Shown here: positions 33,711 to 42,335 of the stretch, in pieces | Layout of the letters: every line of letters begins with the position of its first letter | Numbering within the stretch: position 1 is the stretch's first letter | DNA from: UBA1858 sp045105615 | Lineage (GTDB): Bacteria > Pseudomonadota > Gammaproteobacteria > UBA4575 | NCBI GenBank assembly: GCA_045105615.1 | Contig: JBGCDS010000019.1 | Location: 1 to 44,196 of the forward strand | Length of the DNA stretch: 44,196 nt | Reading direction: 5' to 3' | Program-made: the position numbers and the translations under genes | The notes under the pieces: generated by a model | Databases searched by the model: none | What the model was told of the DNA's origin: nothing | What the model saw: the letters and a program-made list of their open reading frames with translations, nothing else

Positions 33711-34409
33711 ATGCAAAACACTTATCCTGAAGATTTACCAAAATGGTTGTGGTTATGGTTGCCAATTGTGGTGGCGTTGTTTCCTTATGTAATGCGCGTG
33801 ATTGATGTTGAGACAGATAGTTATGTTTTTGGTGAGCATGGGTTTATTGAAAACTACACTTTTATTGTTTTATTTATTGCGATTGTATTAGGTGTATTGT
33901 CGCTTTTGAAAATGAAATCATTTGAATTTCCATTTTTTAAATTCTGGTTGTCGTTATTAGTGCTTGGCTGCATCTATTACGCAGGTGAGGAAGTTAGTTG
34001 GGGTCAACACTGGTTTGGCTGGGGTACGCCTGAAGGATGGATGGGGGTTAATGATCAAGGTGAGACAAATCTTCATAACACCAGTGCGCTACTAGATCAG
34101 GTGCCGCGTATGTTATTAACTATTGCTGCGGTAGTGGGTGGAGTGATAATCCCCGTATATTTTATGGTTCGAGAAAAAATATTTTCATCGGGCGAATTTT
34201 TTGCTTGGTTATGGCCAAGTTACGTCAACATACCAACATGTTTGCTAGCTGTGTTTGTTAGCTTGCATGAGAAAGTTTACAAATTATTCGACACTACAGT
34301 GCCGAATATATTAGATATACGAGCAGGTGAAACTAAAGAGTGCTTATTGGCGATGTTCTTGTTTATGTATATCGCTTCTTTTTATAAGCGGCTTAAACAG
34401 ATTAGTTAA
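33711..34409 (+). CDS. conserved membrane protein of unknown function
   Basis: A protein of about 232 residues with five or so hydrophobic segments. The central motif GEEVSWGQHWFGWGTPEGW followed by ETNLHNTSALLDQ identifies a recurring family of uncharacterised membrane proteins that share a GEExSWGQ...NLHN signature. The charged glutamates and histidine in or next to the membrane suggest an active site or metal site, but the function is unknown. The first ATG in a good position (33711) is used; a TTG at 33669 would overlap the upstream gene. The stop TAA overlaps the convergent DUF6165 stop through a shared TTAA. Confidence 0.75.
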   Translation: MQNTYPEDLPKWLWLWLPIVVALFPYVMRVIDVETDSYVFGEHGFIENYTFIVLFIAIVLGVLSLLKMKSFEFPFFKFWLSLLVLGCIYYAGEEVSWGQHWFGWGTPEGWMGVNDQGETNLHNTSALLDQVPRMLLTIAAVVGGVIIPVYFMVREKIFSSGEFFAWLWPSYVNIPTCLLAVFVSLHEKVYKLFDTTVPNILDIRAGETKECLLAMFLFMYIASFYKRLKQIS

Positions 34410-34792
34410 TATTTTTGGTAGAGTTTTTCCTCGACTAAAGTAGAGCCGCTACGGGTATTGATTTCTTTTTTAAGCTCAGCACGGTGATCATTCTGCTTAT
34501 AAACAGAGCGTGCTAAGTCAATAAATTCTTGATCAAATGCGCTGGCCGCTTCTTTGGCGCGAATATCGTCTTCAATGCTCCATAATGCTTCATTGACTTG
34601 AGTTAGTTTTTCAAATAAATCGCTGATATCAAGCTCTGGTGATTTCTCTTTTTCCCAGGTTGTTTCAAGTTCTTTGAGCTCACGGTTAATGTTGCTTAAC
34701 TTTTGCTTGTCAGAAGCTTTTTTTTGTTTAATTTTCAATATAGTGATTTTATCGATTAATTCACCAACGGAAATGGGGGCAAGTAGTTGCAA
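34406..34792 (-). CDS. DUF6165 family protein
   Basis: A 128-residue helical, charged protein beginning LLAPISVGELIDKITILKIK, the hallmark N-terminus of DUF6165, then coiled-coil-like helices (KELETTWEKEK, IEDDIRAKEAA). The family occurs in LPS and glycan loci across proteobacteria, but its function is unknown. The start is a TTG eight bases after an AGG, directly after the heptosyltransferase stop (9-base gap), so the two are one operon. The shared operon suggests a role in core assembly. Confidence 0.82.
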   Translation of the reverse strand: MQLLAPISVGELIDKITILKIKQKKASDKQKLSNINRELKELETTWEKEKSPELDISDLFEKLTQVNEALWSIEDDIRAKEAASAFDQEFIDLARSVYKQNDHRAELKKEINTRSGSTLVEEKLYQKY

Positions 34793-34801
34793 GATGAGTA
34801 C

Positions 34802-35854
34802 CTATTTTTGTAGTAGTTTGTCTAGCTTAATTATAACGTCTTCTGGCTTAATTAAATCCATAACACCTGGTTTTTCAATTTTGCTGCCCCATTTTATTTG
34901 GTTGGCAGTTTTGTTGAAGTGGAGCTGTGCGGCATCTGAGTATTTATCGATACACCAAGGTAAACTAAGGTAAGGACCGCTACGATGACTGTTACTTGCA
35001 GCATGCAACGCGAGTACAGGTGTGTTAACGCAGGTAGCCATATGGGCTGGGCCAGAATCTGGAGTTAATAATGCCGTACAACGTTGTAAAACGGCGAGTA
35101 ATTTTTTTAAGGTATCTTTACCAATTAAGTTGGTCGGTGACTGTTTGAGCTGTGTAGCTATCTTGTCAGCATATTCATGCTCCAGATCGCTATTCCCGCC
35201 TAATAAAACAATATGCATGCTGTGTTTTTCGATCGCATAGTTAGCTACATCAACATAAGATTGCACGGTCCAATTTCTCAAGCGATGACTGGAGCAGGGG
35301 CTAATGGCAAGTACTTGTTTGTTTGCAGGTATCTGTGCTTGGGCAAATTCATGTGCATCATCAGGGATTGGCAGTGACCAATCAAATTTTTTATGAGCAA
35401 TGCCTATATGTTCGATGAATTGAAAAAATGAATCGAGTACATGGTTTTTGGCAGAAGGTATTTTTTCGTTAACCACTAATGTGTGAAAATCTTTTGCACG
35501 GGTTTTGTCGTAGCCAATTTTTCGTTTAGCTGAAATCAAGGCGCTTAGAATGTTGGCGCGTAGAGATACCTGGCAGGCGAGTAATACATCGAATTTCCTT
35601 CCTGATAATTCTTTTAATACCTGTTGATAAGCTTTGAGGCCTAGGCTTTTGTTGAATTGAATAAACTCAACGTTGTGTAGATCGCCAACTAGTTTATGTT
35701 CAGTTTTGCCTATAATCCAAGTGATTCTTGTGCCGGGGCGAAATTTTTGAATGCTGTGTATGATAGGCAACATATGAGTAACGTCACCAATAGCTGATAG
35801 GCGAACAATACAGATTGAATTAATATCTGTGTTTAGGGTGTCTTCTGAGCTCAT
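34802..35854 (-). CDS. GT9 heptosyltransferase, WaaC-like
   Basis: A glycosyltransferase family 9 protein (351 residues from the chosen start). It begins CIVRLSAIGDVTHMLPIIHS, the strand-loop that binds ADP-heptose in heptosyltransferase I. The C-terminal half has SPCSSHRLRNW and LTPDSGPAHMATCVNTPVLALHAASNSHRSGPY, the conserved nucleotide-sugar site. It probably adds the first heptose to Kdo on the inner core; the other GT9 at 27537 would add the second. The open frame extends to an ATG at 35890 that overlaps the divergent kdkA start. I prefer the ATG at 35854 (MSSEDT), which still leaves a 5' leader, because it leaves room between divergent genes. Confidence 0.85.
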   Translation of the reverse strand: MSSEDTLNTDINSICIVRLSAIGDVTHMLPIIHSIQKFRPGTRITWIIGKTEHKLVGDLHNVEFIQFNKSLGLKAYQQVLKELSGRKFDVLLACQVSLRANILSALISAKRKIGYDKTRAKDFHTLVVNEKIPSAKNHVLDSFFQFIEHIGIAHKKFDWSLPIPDDAHEFAQAQIPANKQVLAISPCSSHRLRNWTVQSYVDVANYAIEKHSMHIVLLGGNSDLEHEYADKIATQLKQSPTNLIGKDTLKKLLAVLQRCTALLTPDSGPAHMATCVNTPVLALHAASNSHRSGPYLSLPWCIDKYSDAAQLHFNKTANQIKWGSKIEKPGVMDLIKPEDVIIKLDKLLQK

Positions 35855-35884
35855 TTTATAAACTGAATATTGTAAGTTACGGCA

Positions 35885-36592
35885 ATGCATTTACATGAGA
35901 TAAGCGAACATAACACAAAAATTTGGGTGCCTGATCATCTGCGCTCAGATTTCCAAGTGAATTGGTTTGAAGCAGTGTCTTCACAGTCGATAGCAAATGA
36001 ATGGCAAAGTGGGCGACAATCAATTGTTAGAGTTAATGCGGCTGGCCGATATATGGTGCGTAGACATTATTGTCGCGGCGGAGTGCCAGCCAGGTTTAGT
36101 AAAGATAGGTTTGTGTTTAGAGGTTTTAAAGCTAGTCGGCCATTTAGAGAATTAACGCTACTGCTGCATATGAGGCGACTTGACCTTCCAGTGCCAGAGC
36201 CGGTTGCAGCAAGATGTGTGGTGCAGGGATTTTTGTATCATGCGGATATTCTTATGAGCGAGATTTCAGACTCAAAAACATTGGCGCAACTGGTTTCTGA
36301 AGCTAGGCTTGAAAAAGAAGTATGGCTGAAGGTTGGAAAGAAGATTTCGCAATTTCATCAGCAGGATATTCAGCATGTTGATTTGAATGCAAATAATATT
36401 TTGATAGATAAGGCCGGCGAAGTTTATTTAATTGATTTTGATCGGTGCATGCAAAGAGCTTTTTCACAGTCCTGGGCGCAGCTTGGACTTGATAGGCTGA
36501 AGCGTTCCTTGGATAAGCAAAAATTAAAGCATGAGGGTGCTCATTTTCACCAAAGTGATTTTGATAGTTTGATGCAAGGTTATCGGGCTTGA
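35885..36592 (+). CDS. kdkA: 3-deoxy-D-manno-octulosonic acid kinase
   Basis: The 235-residue kinase phosphorylates Kdo at O-4 in the LPS inner core, as in Haemophilus and Vibrio. It has GRYMVRRHYCRGGVPARF near residues 54-71, a FRELTLLLHM helix, the catalytic loop HVDLNANN (Asp166, Asn171) and LIDFDRC (Asp184). This order and the length fit KdkA. Its ATG forms an ATGCAT palindrome with a potential start of the divergent heptosyltransferase gene. Its 3' end overlaps the convergent waaA by 13 bases. Confidence 0.9.
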   Translation: MHLHEISEHNTKIWVPDHLRSDFQVNWFEAVSSQSIANEWQSGRQSIVRVNAAGRYMVRRHYCRGGVPARFSKDRFVFRGFKASRPFRELTLLLHMRRLDLPVPEPVAARCVVQGFLYHADILMSEISDSKTLAQLVSEARLEKEVWLKVGKKISQFHQQDIQHVDLNANNILIDKAGEVYLIDFDRCMQRAFSQSWAQLGLDRLKRSLDKQKLKHEGAHFHQSDFDSLMQGYRA

Positions 36593-37845
36593 TCGTCTAT
36601 TAACTTGAATATCAAATCTTGATAATCTTTTAAGACTTGCTTTTTTCTGTCCAAATATTTTTTTGCGTTATTGCCTAACTGTTCTTGTGTTTTGCGGTTG
36701 TTGAATAGTCTTAGCGTTTCCTTGATGAGTTGATTGGCATTATTAACGACGGTGATGCCGTTGCATTGTTTTAGATCGTTGACGATGTCCTTAAAATCAT
36801 CATGATGTGGGCCAATGAAAATGCAACGACCAAATTGCGCTGGCTCAACAACATTGTGCCCACCGATAGGAACTAGCGAACCACCTATGAATACAGATTG
36901 AGCTTCTTTCATGAAGGGCATTAGTTGTCCTAGGGTATCAATGATATAGATTTCATTTTTAGTCGAGTTGTTAGGACTGCTTGAATGCAGATGATAAGCT
37001 AGTTGTTCATCGTCTAGTATTCTGCAAACTTCTTTACTGCGTTGTGGGTGACGGATAGCAATAACCAGGCCTAATTTTTTTACCTTAGAGGCTTTCCATT
37101 GCTTAATGATGGCCTGTTCTTCACCTTGGTGTGTTGAAGCGCAGAGTAGAAATGGATAATCAATTGGACATTCGTTAGTTGGGTTTGATGTTGCGCTGAA
37201 ACTGGCAAATTTTAAGTTATCTAAAGTGGTGATAGTTTCAGGTTTAGCGCCTAATGCTAAGTAGCGATTGGTATTCTGTTCGCTGCTAGTGATTATTTTG
37301 CAAATCTTGCTTAATACGCTTTTGTAGTTCTTTAGTATTAAAGAAGGTGCGTTTAAGGTTTTTTCGCTAATGCGTCCATTGATGATGGCGATGGGAATAT
37401 TATGCTTAGTAATAGCATGTAATATGTTTGGCCATAACTCTGTTTCAAACAGCAAGTACAGTTTGGGCGAGAATACTCCAATTAGATTTTGCGCAAAAAA
37501 GTTGTAGTCTAATGGCAAAAATACATGTTGAGTGTTACTTAATTCGGCCTTGGCTAACGCTTGCTTACCGGTGACTGTATTTGTAGATACTAATAAGTGT
37601 TCGCCTCGTTCAACTAGGCTGCGTAGCAGAGGTAATGCAGTGTTGACTTCGCCAACAGATGCGCAGTGGCACCAAACAACTCGATTGGCATTTGTTTTGC
37701 TTTCATATATGCCTAAGCGTTGAGTGAGGTAATCTTTGCTTTTGGATTTAAAAGCAGTAAATCCCGTGTGTAGTAGCGCCGCTGGAAATAATCCCCAGGT
37801 GAGTAAGCGGTAACTAAGTGTGGAGTGTGAATCTGGTTTGGCCAT
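36580..37845 (-). CDS. waaA: Kdo transferase
   Basis: A 421-residue GT30 transferase that adds Kdo to lipid IVA at the inner membrane. An N-terminal hydrophobic anchor (YRLLTWGLFPAALLHTGF, about 12-29) is followed by CHCASVGEVNTALPLL, which holds the conserved glutamate used in catalysis. The C-terminal half has FIGGSLVPIGGHNVVEPAQFG, the family's CMP-Kdo site. The linked kdkA gene argues that the product may be a mono-Kdo core with phosphate, as in Haemophilus. The gene ends inside kdkA on the opposite strand. Confidence 0.95.
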   Translation of the reverse strand: MAKPDSHSTLSYRLLTWGLFPAALLHTGFTAFKSKSKDYLTQRLGIYESKTNANRVVWCHCASVGEVNTALPLLRSLVERGEHLLVSTNTVTGKQALAKAELSNTQHVFLPLDYNFFAQNLIGVFSPKLYLLFETELWPNILHAITKHNIPIAIINGRISEKTLNAPSLILKNYKSVLSKICKIITSSEQNTNRYLALGAKPETITTLDNLKFASFSATSNPTNECPIDYPFLLCASTHQGEEQAIIKQWKASKVKKLGLVIAIRHPQRSKEVCRILDDEQLAYHLHSSSPNNSTKNEIYIIDTLGQLMPFMKEAQSVFIGGSLVPIGGHNVVEPAQFGRCIFIGPHHDDFKDIVNDLKQCNGITVVNNANQLIKETLRLFNNRKTQEQLGNNAKKYLDRKKQVLKDYQDLIFKLIDDQAR

Positions 37846-37855
37846 TCGGCCAAGA

Positions 37856-39181
37856 CTACTCTAACCAGGCATCAATTTGTAGTAGATCATCTGCGCTTAA
37901 TGTTCCTGCTGCATTCTTTAAGCGTAATGTATCTTGTAGGTAGTCATAGCGTGATCTAGAGTAATCTCGCTGAGCTTGAAAAACTGATCGTAAAGTGAGT
38001 AGCACATCTACTGATGTTCTAGTGCCTACTTCAAAGCCTGCTTCAGTTGCTTCCGCAGCCACTTCAGCAGATTCCACTGCTCTGCTAAATGCGTTAACTC
38101 GGCTTATGCCGGCGACCACGTTATGGTATGCATCGCGTGTATCGCGTGTGGTTTCACGTTTGATTCTTTCATTCGCTTGTAACGCAGCGCTGTATAAGTG
38201 CTGGCTTTCTTTTGTTTGGTAGTACGTACGACCGCCTTGAAAAATAGGGAAATTTAATTCTAAGCCAATTCTTGAGTCTTCGGTTTGTCGAGAACCAGTC
38301 AAGCCGCCAGAATCAGTGTCATTATATGCAGCGACAATATCTACGGTTGGTAGGTGTTGAGACTGGTTGCGTTGAATTTCTTGCTTGGCAATCTTTGTAT
38401 CATATTCATTAATAAGCAGTGCAAGATTTTGATTGAGAGCAGTGTTGAGCCAATCAGTAACGTTGTCAGGGTCTGGGCGCACTAATTCCATGCGTTGTGA
38501 TAGCGTTTTCAAAGTAGTTACACGATCACCTGTAATCACTGCAAGTGCATCAATAGCTAACTCTAAGGCAATTTCCGCATCAATTTCACGGGCGACAGAA
38601 CTATCATATGATGACTGTGCTTCTTTAACATCTGTAATTGGAATAAGGCCTACTTCAAATCTGTTGTCAGCTTGCTCTAGCTGCCTGTTAATGGCTTCTT
38701 TTTCGGCAGTGGCAAATTTTAGATCATCACGAGCAGCAAGTACGTTGAAATACAATTCCGTAACGCGAAGTACTAGATCTTGTTTTGATGCGTCAAACTG
38801 GGCTTGGGCGCGAGCAACATTATTGTTCGCTTGTTTAAGTTGTATATAAAAATCACGATTATAAAGTGCTTGTGTTAATCGCAAGCTATAGCCATGTGAA
38901 TTGTAATCAACATCGCCACCTGATACGCCAAAGGTCTGCCCTTCGGTCTCTAAACTGTTATCTGATGTTTCTGCAGAAAAATTAATTTGCGGAAGTAGTG
39001 AAGCGCGTGCAATGGGTGATGCTTGTGCGGTGGCAAGATAGTTAGCTTCTGCTTCTCTGAATACCGTATCTTGAGCTTTTGCAATGGTATATATATCAAT
39101 TAACCCGTTTGCAGACACATGGGTTTGTAAACATAATAGTGCTAGAAAAATTGTGGATAAAGTGATTAAACGACTATTCAT
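37856..39181 (-). CDS. TolC-family outer-membrane channel protein
   Basis: A 441-residue protein with a signal peptide (ending near HVSA) and the two long helix-strand repeats of the TolC/OEP family: AKAQDTVFREAEANYLATAQ near the N-terminus and ETRDTRDAYHNVVAGISRVNAFSRAVESAEVAAEATEAGFEVGTRTSVDVLLTLRSVF near the C-terminus. It forms a trimeric exit duct for type I secretion or efflux. Ten bases separate it from the waaA stop codon side, a conserved neighbourhood (pcm/rhodanese/tolC/waaA) in gammaproteobacteria. It could serve the large adhesin encoded at 42865, but no inner-membrane ABC partner is present here. Confidence 0.92.
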   Translation of the reverse strand: MNSRLITLSTIFLALLCLQTHVSANGLIDIYTIAKAQDTVFREAEANYLATAQASPIARASLLPQINFSAETSDNSLETEGQTFGVSGGDVDYNSHGYSLRLTQALYNRDFYIQLKQANNNVARAQAQFDASKQDLVLRVTELYFNVLAARDDLKFATAEKEAINRQLEQADNRFEVGLIPITDVKEAQSSYDSSVAREIDAEIALELAIDALAVITGDRVTTLKTLSQRMELVRPDPDNVTDWLNTALNQNLALLINEYDTKIAKQEIQRNQSQHLPTVDIVAAYNDTDSGGLTGSRQTEDSRIGLELNFPIFQGGRTYYQTKESQHLYSAALQANERIKRETTRDTRDAYHNVVAGISRVNAFSRAVESAEVAAEATEAGFEVGTRTSVDVLLTLRSVFQAQRDYSRSRYDYLQDTLRLKNAAGTLSADDLLQIDAWLE

Positions 39182-39252
39182 TAGAATTATTTCTTATGGT
39201 TGCATTAATAGTGATTCAATTATATCGGCACAAAGCCAAATTGTATTAGATG

Positions 39253-39579
39253 TTAGTAAGTTGCCATAGATTGATCAACGTATTTAGCCCAGGCATCAAT
39301 GCCACCGGTGAGGTTGACCACCTGTGTGAAAGCATTGCTTGCTAGATAGGCTGCTACTGAGCGGCTTCGAATCCCATGGTGACAGATAACAATAATCTCT
39401 CGGTCAGGGTCAAACTCATTTAATGTGTTAGGAATCTGGCGCATAGGAACCAGTTGGGAGTTTTCTAAGTAGCATTTTTCATACTCCCATGGCTCGCGAA
39501 CATCTAATAACAGAGGGTTTGTGTCGGTAGTTTGTAAATATGTGTTCAGTTCAGATGCTGATATTTCTCTAAAACTCAA
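39253..39579 (-). CDS. rhodanese-like domain protein
   Basis: A 108-residue single rhodanese domain with an active-site loop CHHGIRSRS (Cys66) and the conserved LLLDVREPWEYE and LTGGIDAWA segments. It can carry sulfane sulfur. The ATG overlaps the methyltransferase stop by four bases (39576-39579, ATGA), so the two are translationally coupled. This rhodanese with a Pcm-like methyltransferase upstream of tolC is a conserved gammaproteobacterial arrangement with unknown logic. Confidence 0.92.
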   Translation of the reverse strand: MSFREISASELNTYLQTTDTNPLLLDVREPWEYEKCYLENSQLVPMRQIPNTLNEFDPDREIIVICHHGIRSRSVAAYLASNAFTQVVNLTGGIDAWAKYVDQSMATY

Positions 39580-40226
39580 AATGAGAAAACCTTTTCAGTG
39601 GAGATGGATAATAATGGTGGGATGACAGTTTCAAACAAGTCTTCTTCACGATAACTATTTTCTGCTACATGAGTGATCAGTTTTGCTGTCATGGCGGGCG
39701 CTTGGCCGGTGATACAGAATAAGCGGCCATTTGTTTTTAATAGTTTAGAAATATTATTTAACTGCTCAGGAATTGAGCCAGTCACGGCAATCACGTCATA
39801 TTTGCTCAATTTGTCAGACAGGTTGAATATATCCCCGTTTAAAAAGTCTATGTTGTTCGCTTTATCCTGTAATCGTGATTTTGCAGTGGCTGATAACTCT
39901 TCATAATATTCACAGGTAGTGACATGTTTACCCATCTTCGCCAAACATGCGGTTATATGTCCGCTTCCGGTGCCAATTTCTAGAATCTTGTCATCAGGAG
40001 AAATGGCTAGCGCCTGTAGCATACGTGCTTCCACTTTCGGTGACATCATCACTTGGTCATGGCCGATAGGGATTTCCATGTCCGCAAAGGCTAAGTTTTT
40101 CTGCGATTCGCTGACAAAGTCTTCTCTAGGCACAGATTGAATGATGTTCAATACATGCATGTCCAACACATCCCAGGGACGGATCTGTTGCTCAATCATG
40201 TTAAATCTTGCTTGTTCGATATCCAT
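39576..40226 (-). CDS. protein-L-isoaspartate O-methyltransferase family protein
   Basis: A protein of about 216 residues with the SAM-binding EIGTGSGHITACLAKM motif (motif I), preceded by MEIPIGHDQVMMSP, the Pcm active-site segment in a slightly altered form. Pcm repairs isoaspartyl residues; these Pcm-like proteins adjacent to rhodanese/tolC may have another substrate. The ATG at 40226 starts MDIEQARFNMIEQQIRPWDV, the normal beginning; a TTG at 40235 is only three codons upstream. The gene overlaps the rhodanese gene and is divergent to thiC. Confidence 0.88.
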   Translation of the reverse strand: MDIEQARFNMIEQQIRPWDVLDMHVLNIIQSVPREDFVSESQKNLAFADMEIPIGHDQVMMSPKVEARMLQALAISPDDKILEIGTGSGHITACLAKMGKHVTTCEYYEELSATAKSRLQDKANNIDFLNGDIFNLSDKLSKYDVIAVTGSIPEQLNNISKLLKTNGRLFCITGQAPAMTAKLITHVAENSYREEDLFETVIPPLLSISTEKVFSF

Positions 40227-40235
40227 AATAATCAA

Positions 40236-40422
40236 GTGGTCAATTAAATAACCAATACTCTACGGTGCTTGCATTAATAATAGCAAGTAATTTGCTAGGT
40301 ACGATCATTGGATTAACAAGATCTGAATGGTATTTGAACAGCCCTTTAAGTATTGCAATGTGTTGAATACAGGTTATATTCAAATCAACACAGTAACTAA
40401 TCTCTCCAACCACTGGTGATAC
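40236..40422. other. thiC leader with one hairpin and no visible TPP riboswitch
   Basis: The 187-base gap between the divergent methyltransferase and thiC genes was read for the TPP riboswitch (CUGAGA and the ACCUGAUCUGG-type segments) and neither was found. A hairpin pairing TGTGTTGA (40359-40366) with TCAACACA (40385-40392) is present 30 bases before the start. The function of this stretch is otherwise open. Confidence 0.55.
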
Positions 40423-42315
40423 ATGAGCGTAACCGAATTAGATTTAATTTCTCAAACAAAAAAACTGGGTGAAGAAGTCACACGGCCATTTCCTCGTTCT
40501 AAAAAGATATTCGTTAAAGGCTCAAATGACAGTATTCGAGTTGGCATGCGTGAAGTAGCTTGCGACGATACTGGGACTAGTTTGGGTGGTGAAGAAAATC
40601 CTGCAATTCCTGTTTATGACACATCTGGGCCACTAACAGATCCAGATGCAGATATTGATCTTTCAAATGGCATTGAGCGTATTCGTGCACAGTGGATAGA
40701 AGAACGTAAAGATACAGTTGAGCTTAAGGAATTATCATCTGAATTTGGTCGTCAGCGTTTAACTGATCCAAAGACTGATCATATTCGATTCCAGGTTAAG
40801 CATGCACCAAGGCAGGCATTAGCGGGCAAAAATGTCACCCAAATGCATTATGCGAAAAATGGCATTGTTACTCCAGAAATGGAATATATCGCTATTCGAG
40901 AATCATTACGCTTACAAGAATTACGCGCAGATCCCAGGTATAAAAAATTATTAAAGCAACATCCAGGTGAATCTTTCGGCGCTGATTTGCCGGAAGAAAT
41001 TACTCCAGAATTCGTTCGTGATGAAGTTGCGCGTGGCCGTGCAATTATTCCAAATAATATTAATCATCCAGAGTCAGAACCAATGATTATTGGGCGTAAC
41101 TTTCTCGTGAAAGTGAATACCAATATTGGTAACTCTGCTGTCACTTCGTCTGTGGTAGAAGAAGTGGAAAAGATGGCATGGTCCGTGCGTTGGGGTGGAG
41201 ACACTATTATGGATCTAAGTACTGGAAAGCATATTCACGAAACGCGTGAGTGGATTCTGCGTAATAGTCCAGTGCCTGTCGGTACCGTTCCAATTTACCA
41301 AGCATTAGAAAAAGTGAATGGTAAAGCTGAAGACCTTACATGGGAGTTGTTTAGAGACACGCTAATTGAACAAGCAGAGCAGGGCGTCGATTACTTTACG
41401 ATTCATGCTGGTGTGCGTTTGGCGTATGTGCCACTCACTGCAGATCGATTGACGGGTATAGTTTCACGCGGTGGATCAATTATGGCTAAATGGTGTTTAG
41501 CGCACCATGAAGAGAGCTTCTTATATACGCACTTTGAAGACATCTGTGAAATTATGAAAGCCTATGATGTTGCTTTCTCGCTAGGTGATGGTCTTCGCCC
41601 TGGTTGTATTGCAGATGCTAATGATGAAGCTCAGTTCTCTGAGTTACAAACATTAGGTGAGTTGACTAAAATTGCTTGGGAACATGATGTTCAAGTCATG
41701 ATTGAGGGCCCGGGTCATGTGCCTATGCAAATGATTAAAGAAAATATGGAAAAGGAGCTGAAGGATTGTTATGAAGCACCTTTCTATACATTGGGGCCGT
41801 TAACGACTGATATAGCGCCTGCCTATGATCATATTACTTCTGCGATTGGGGCAGCTCAAATCGGTTGGTATGGCACAGCGATGCTTTGTTATGTAACTCC
41901 CAAGGAGCATTTGGGCTTGCCAGATAGAGAAGATGTACGTGATGGAATTATTACCTATAAGATAGCTGCACATGCTGCAGATTTAGCTAAAGGTCACCCG
42001 GGTGCACAATTACGTGACAATGCATTATCAAAAGCTCGTTTTGAATTTCGTTGGCAAGACCAGTTTAACTTGAGTTTAGATCCAGAGCGCGCACGTGAAT
42101 TCCACGATAAGACCTTGCCTAAAGATTCTTCTAAGGTTGCGCATTTCTGCTCGATGTGTGGCCCTCAGTTTTGTTCAATGAAGATTACGCAGGATGTTCG
42201 CGAATATGCAAAGGGCAAAGGCATAGGTGATATCAAGGTCGCCATCGAATCAGGGATGAAAGAAAAGTCTGAACAGTTTAAAGATGATGGTTCAGAAATT
42301 TATAAAGCAGTTTAA
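40423..42315 (+). CDS. thiC: phosphomethylpyrimidine synthase
   Basis: The 630-residue radical SAM enzyme rearranges AIR to hydroxymethylpyrimidine phosphate in thiamine synthesis. The unusual C-terminal cluster motif CSMCGPQFC is present near residues 577-585. MHYAKNGIVTPEMEYIAIRE, IEGPGHVPMQMI and GPLTTDIAPAYDHITSAIGAA also match ThiC. The N-terminal domain of about 150 residues typical of the bacterial long form is complete. It is preceded by no recognisable TPP riboswitch, which is unusual for gammaproteobacterial thiC. The CDF relic follows 20 bases after. Confidence 0.96.
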   Translation: MSVTELDLISQTKKLGEEVTRPFPRSKKIFVKGSNDSIRVGMREVACDDTGTSLGGEENPAIPVYDTSGPLTDPDADIDLSNGIERIRAQWIEERKDTVELKELSSEFGRQRLTDPKTDHIRFQVKHAPRQALAGKNVTQMHYAKNGIVTPEMEYIAIRESLRLQELRADPRYKKLLKQHPGESFGADLPEEITPEFVRDEVARGRAIIPNNINHPESEPMIIGRNFLVKVNTNIGNSAVTSSVVEEVEKMAWSVRWGGDTIMDLSTGKHIHETREWILRNSPVPVGTVPIYQALEKVNGKAEDLTWELFRDTLIEQAEQGVDYFTIHAGVRLAYVPLTADRLTGIVSRGGSIMAKWCLAHHEESFLYTHFEDICEIMKAYDVAFSLGDGLRPGCIADANDEAQFSELQTLGELTKIAWEHDVQVMIEGPGHVPMQMIKENMEKELKDCYEAPFYTLGPLTTDIAPAYDHITSAIGAAQIGWYGTAMLCYVTPKEHLGLPDREDVRDGIITYKIAAHAADLAKGHPGAQLRDNALSKARFEFRWQDQFNLSLDPERAREFHDKTLPKDSSKVAHFCSMCGPQFCSMKITQDVREYAKGKGIGDIKVAIESGMKEKSEQFKDDGSEIYKAV

Positions 42316-42335
42316 CTAGAGAATAGTTTTACCTC

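Noticed and set aside
40236..40422. TPP riboswitch upstream of thiC
   Set aside because: The conserved CUGAGA and ACCUGAUCUGG-type segments could not be found in either orientation.
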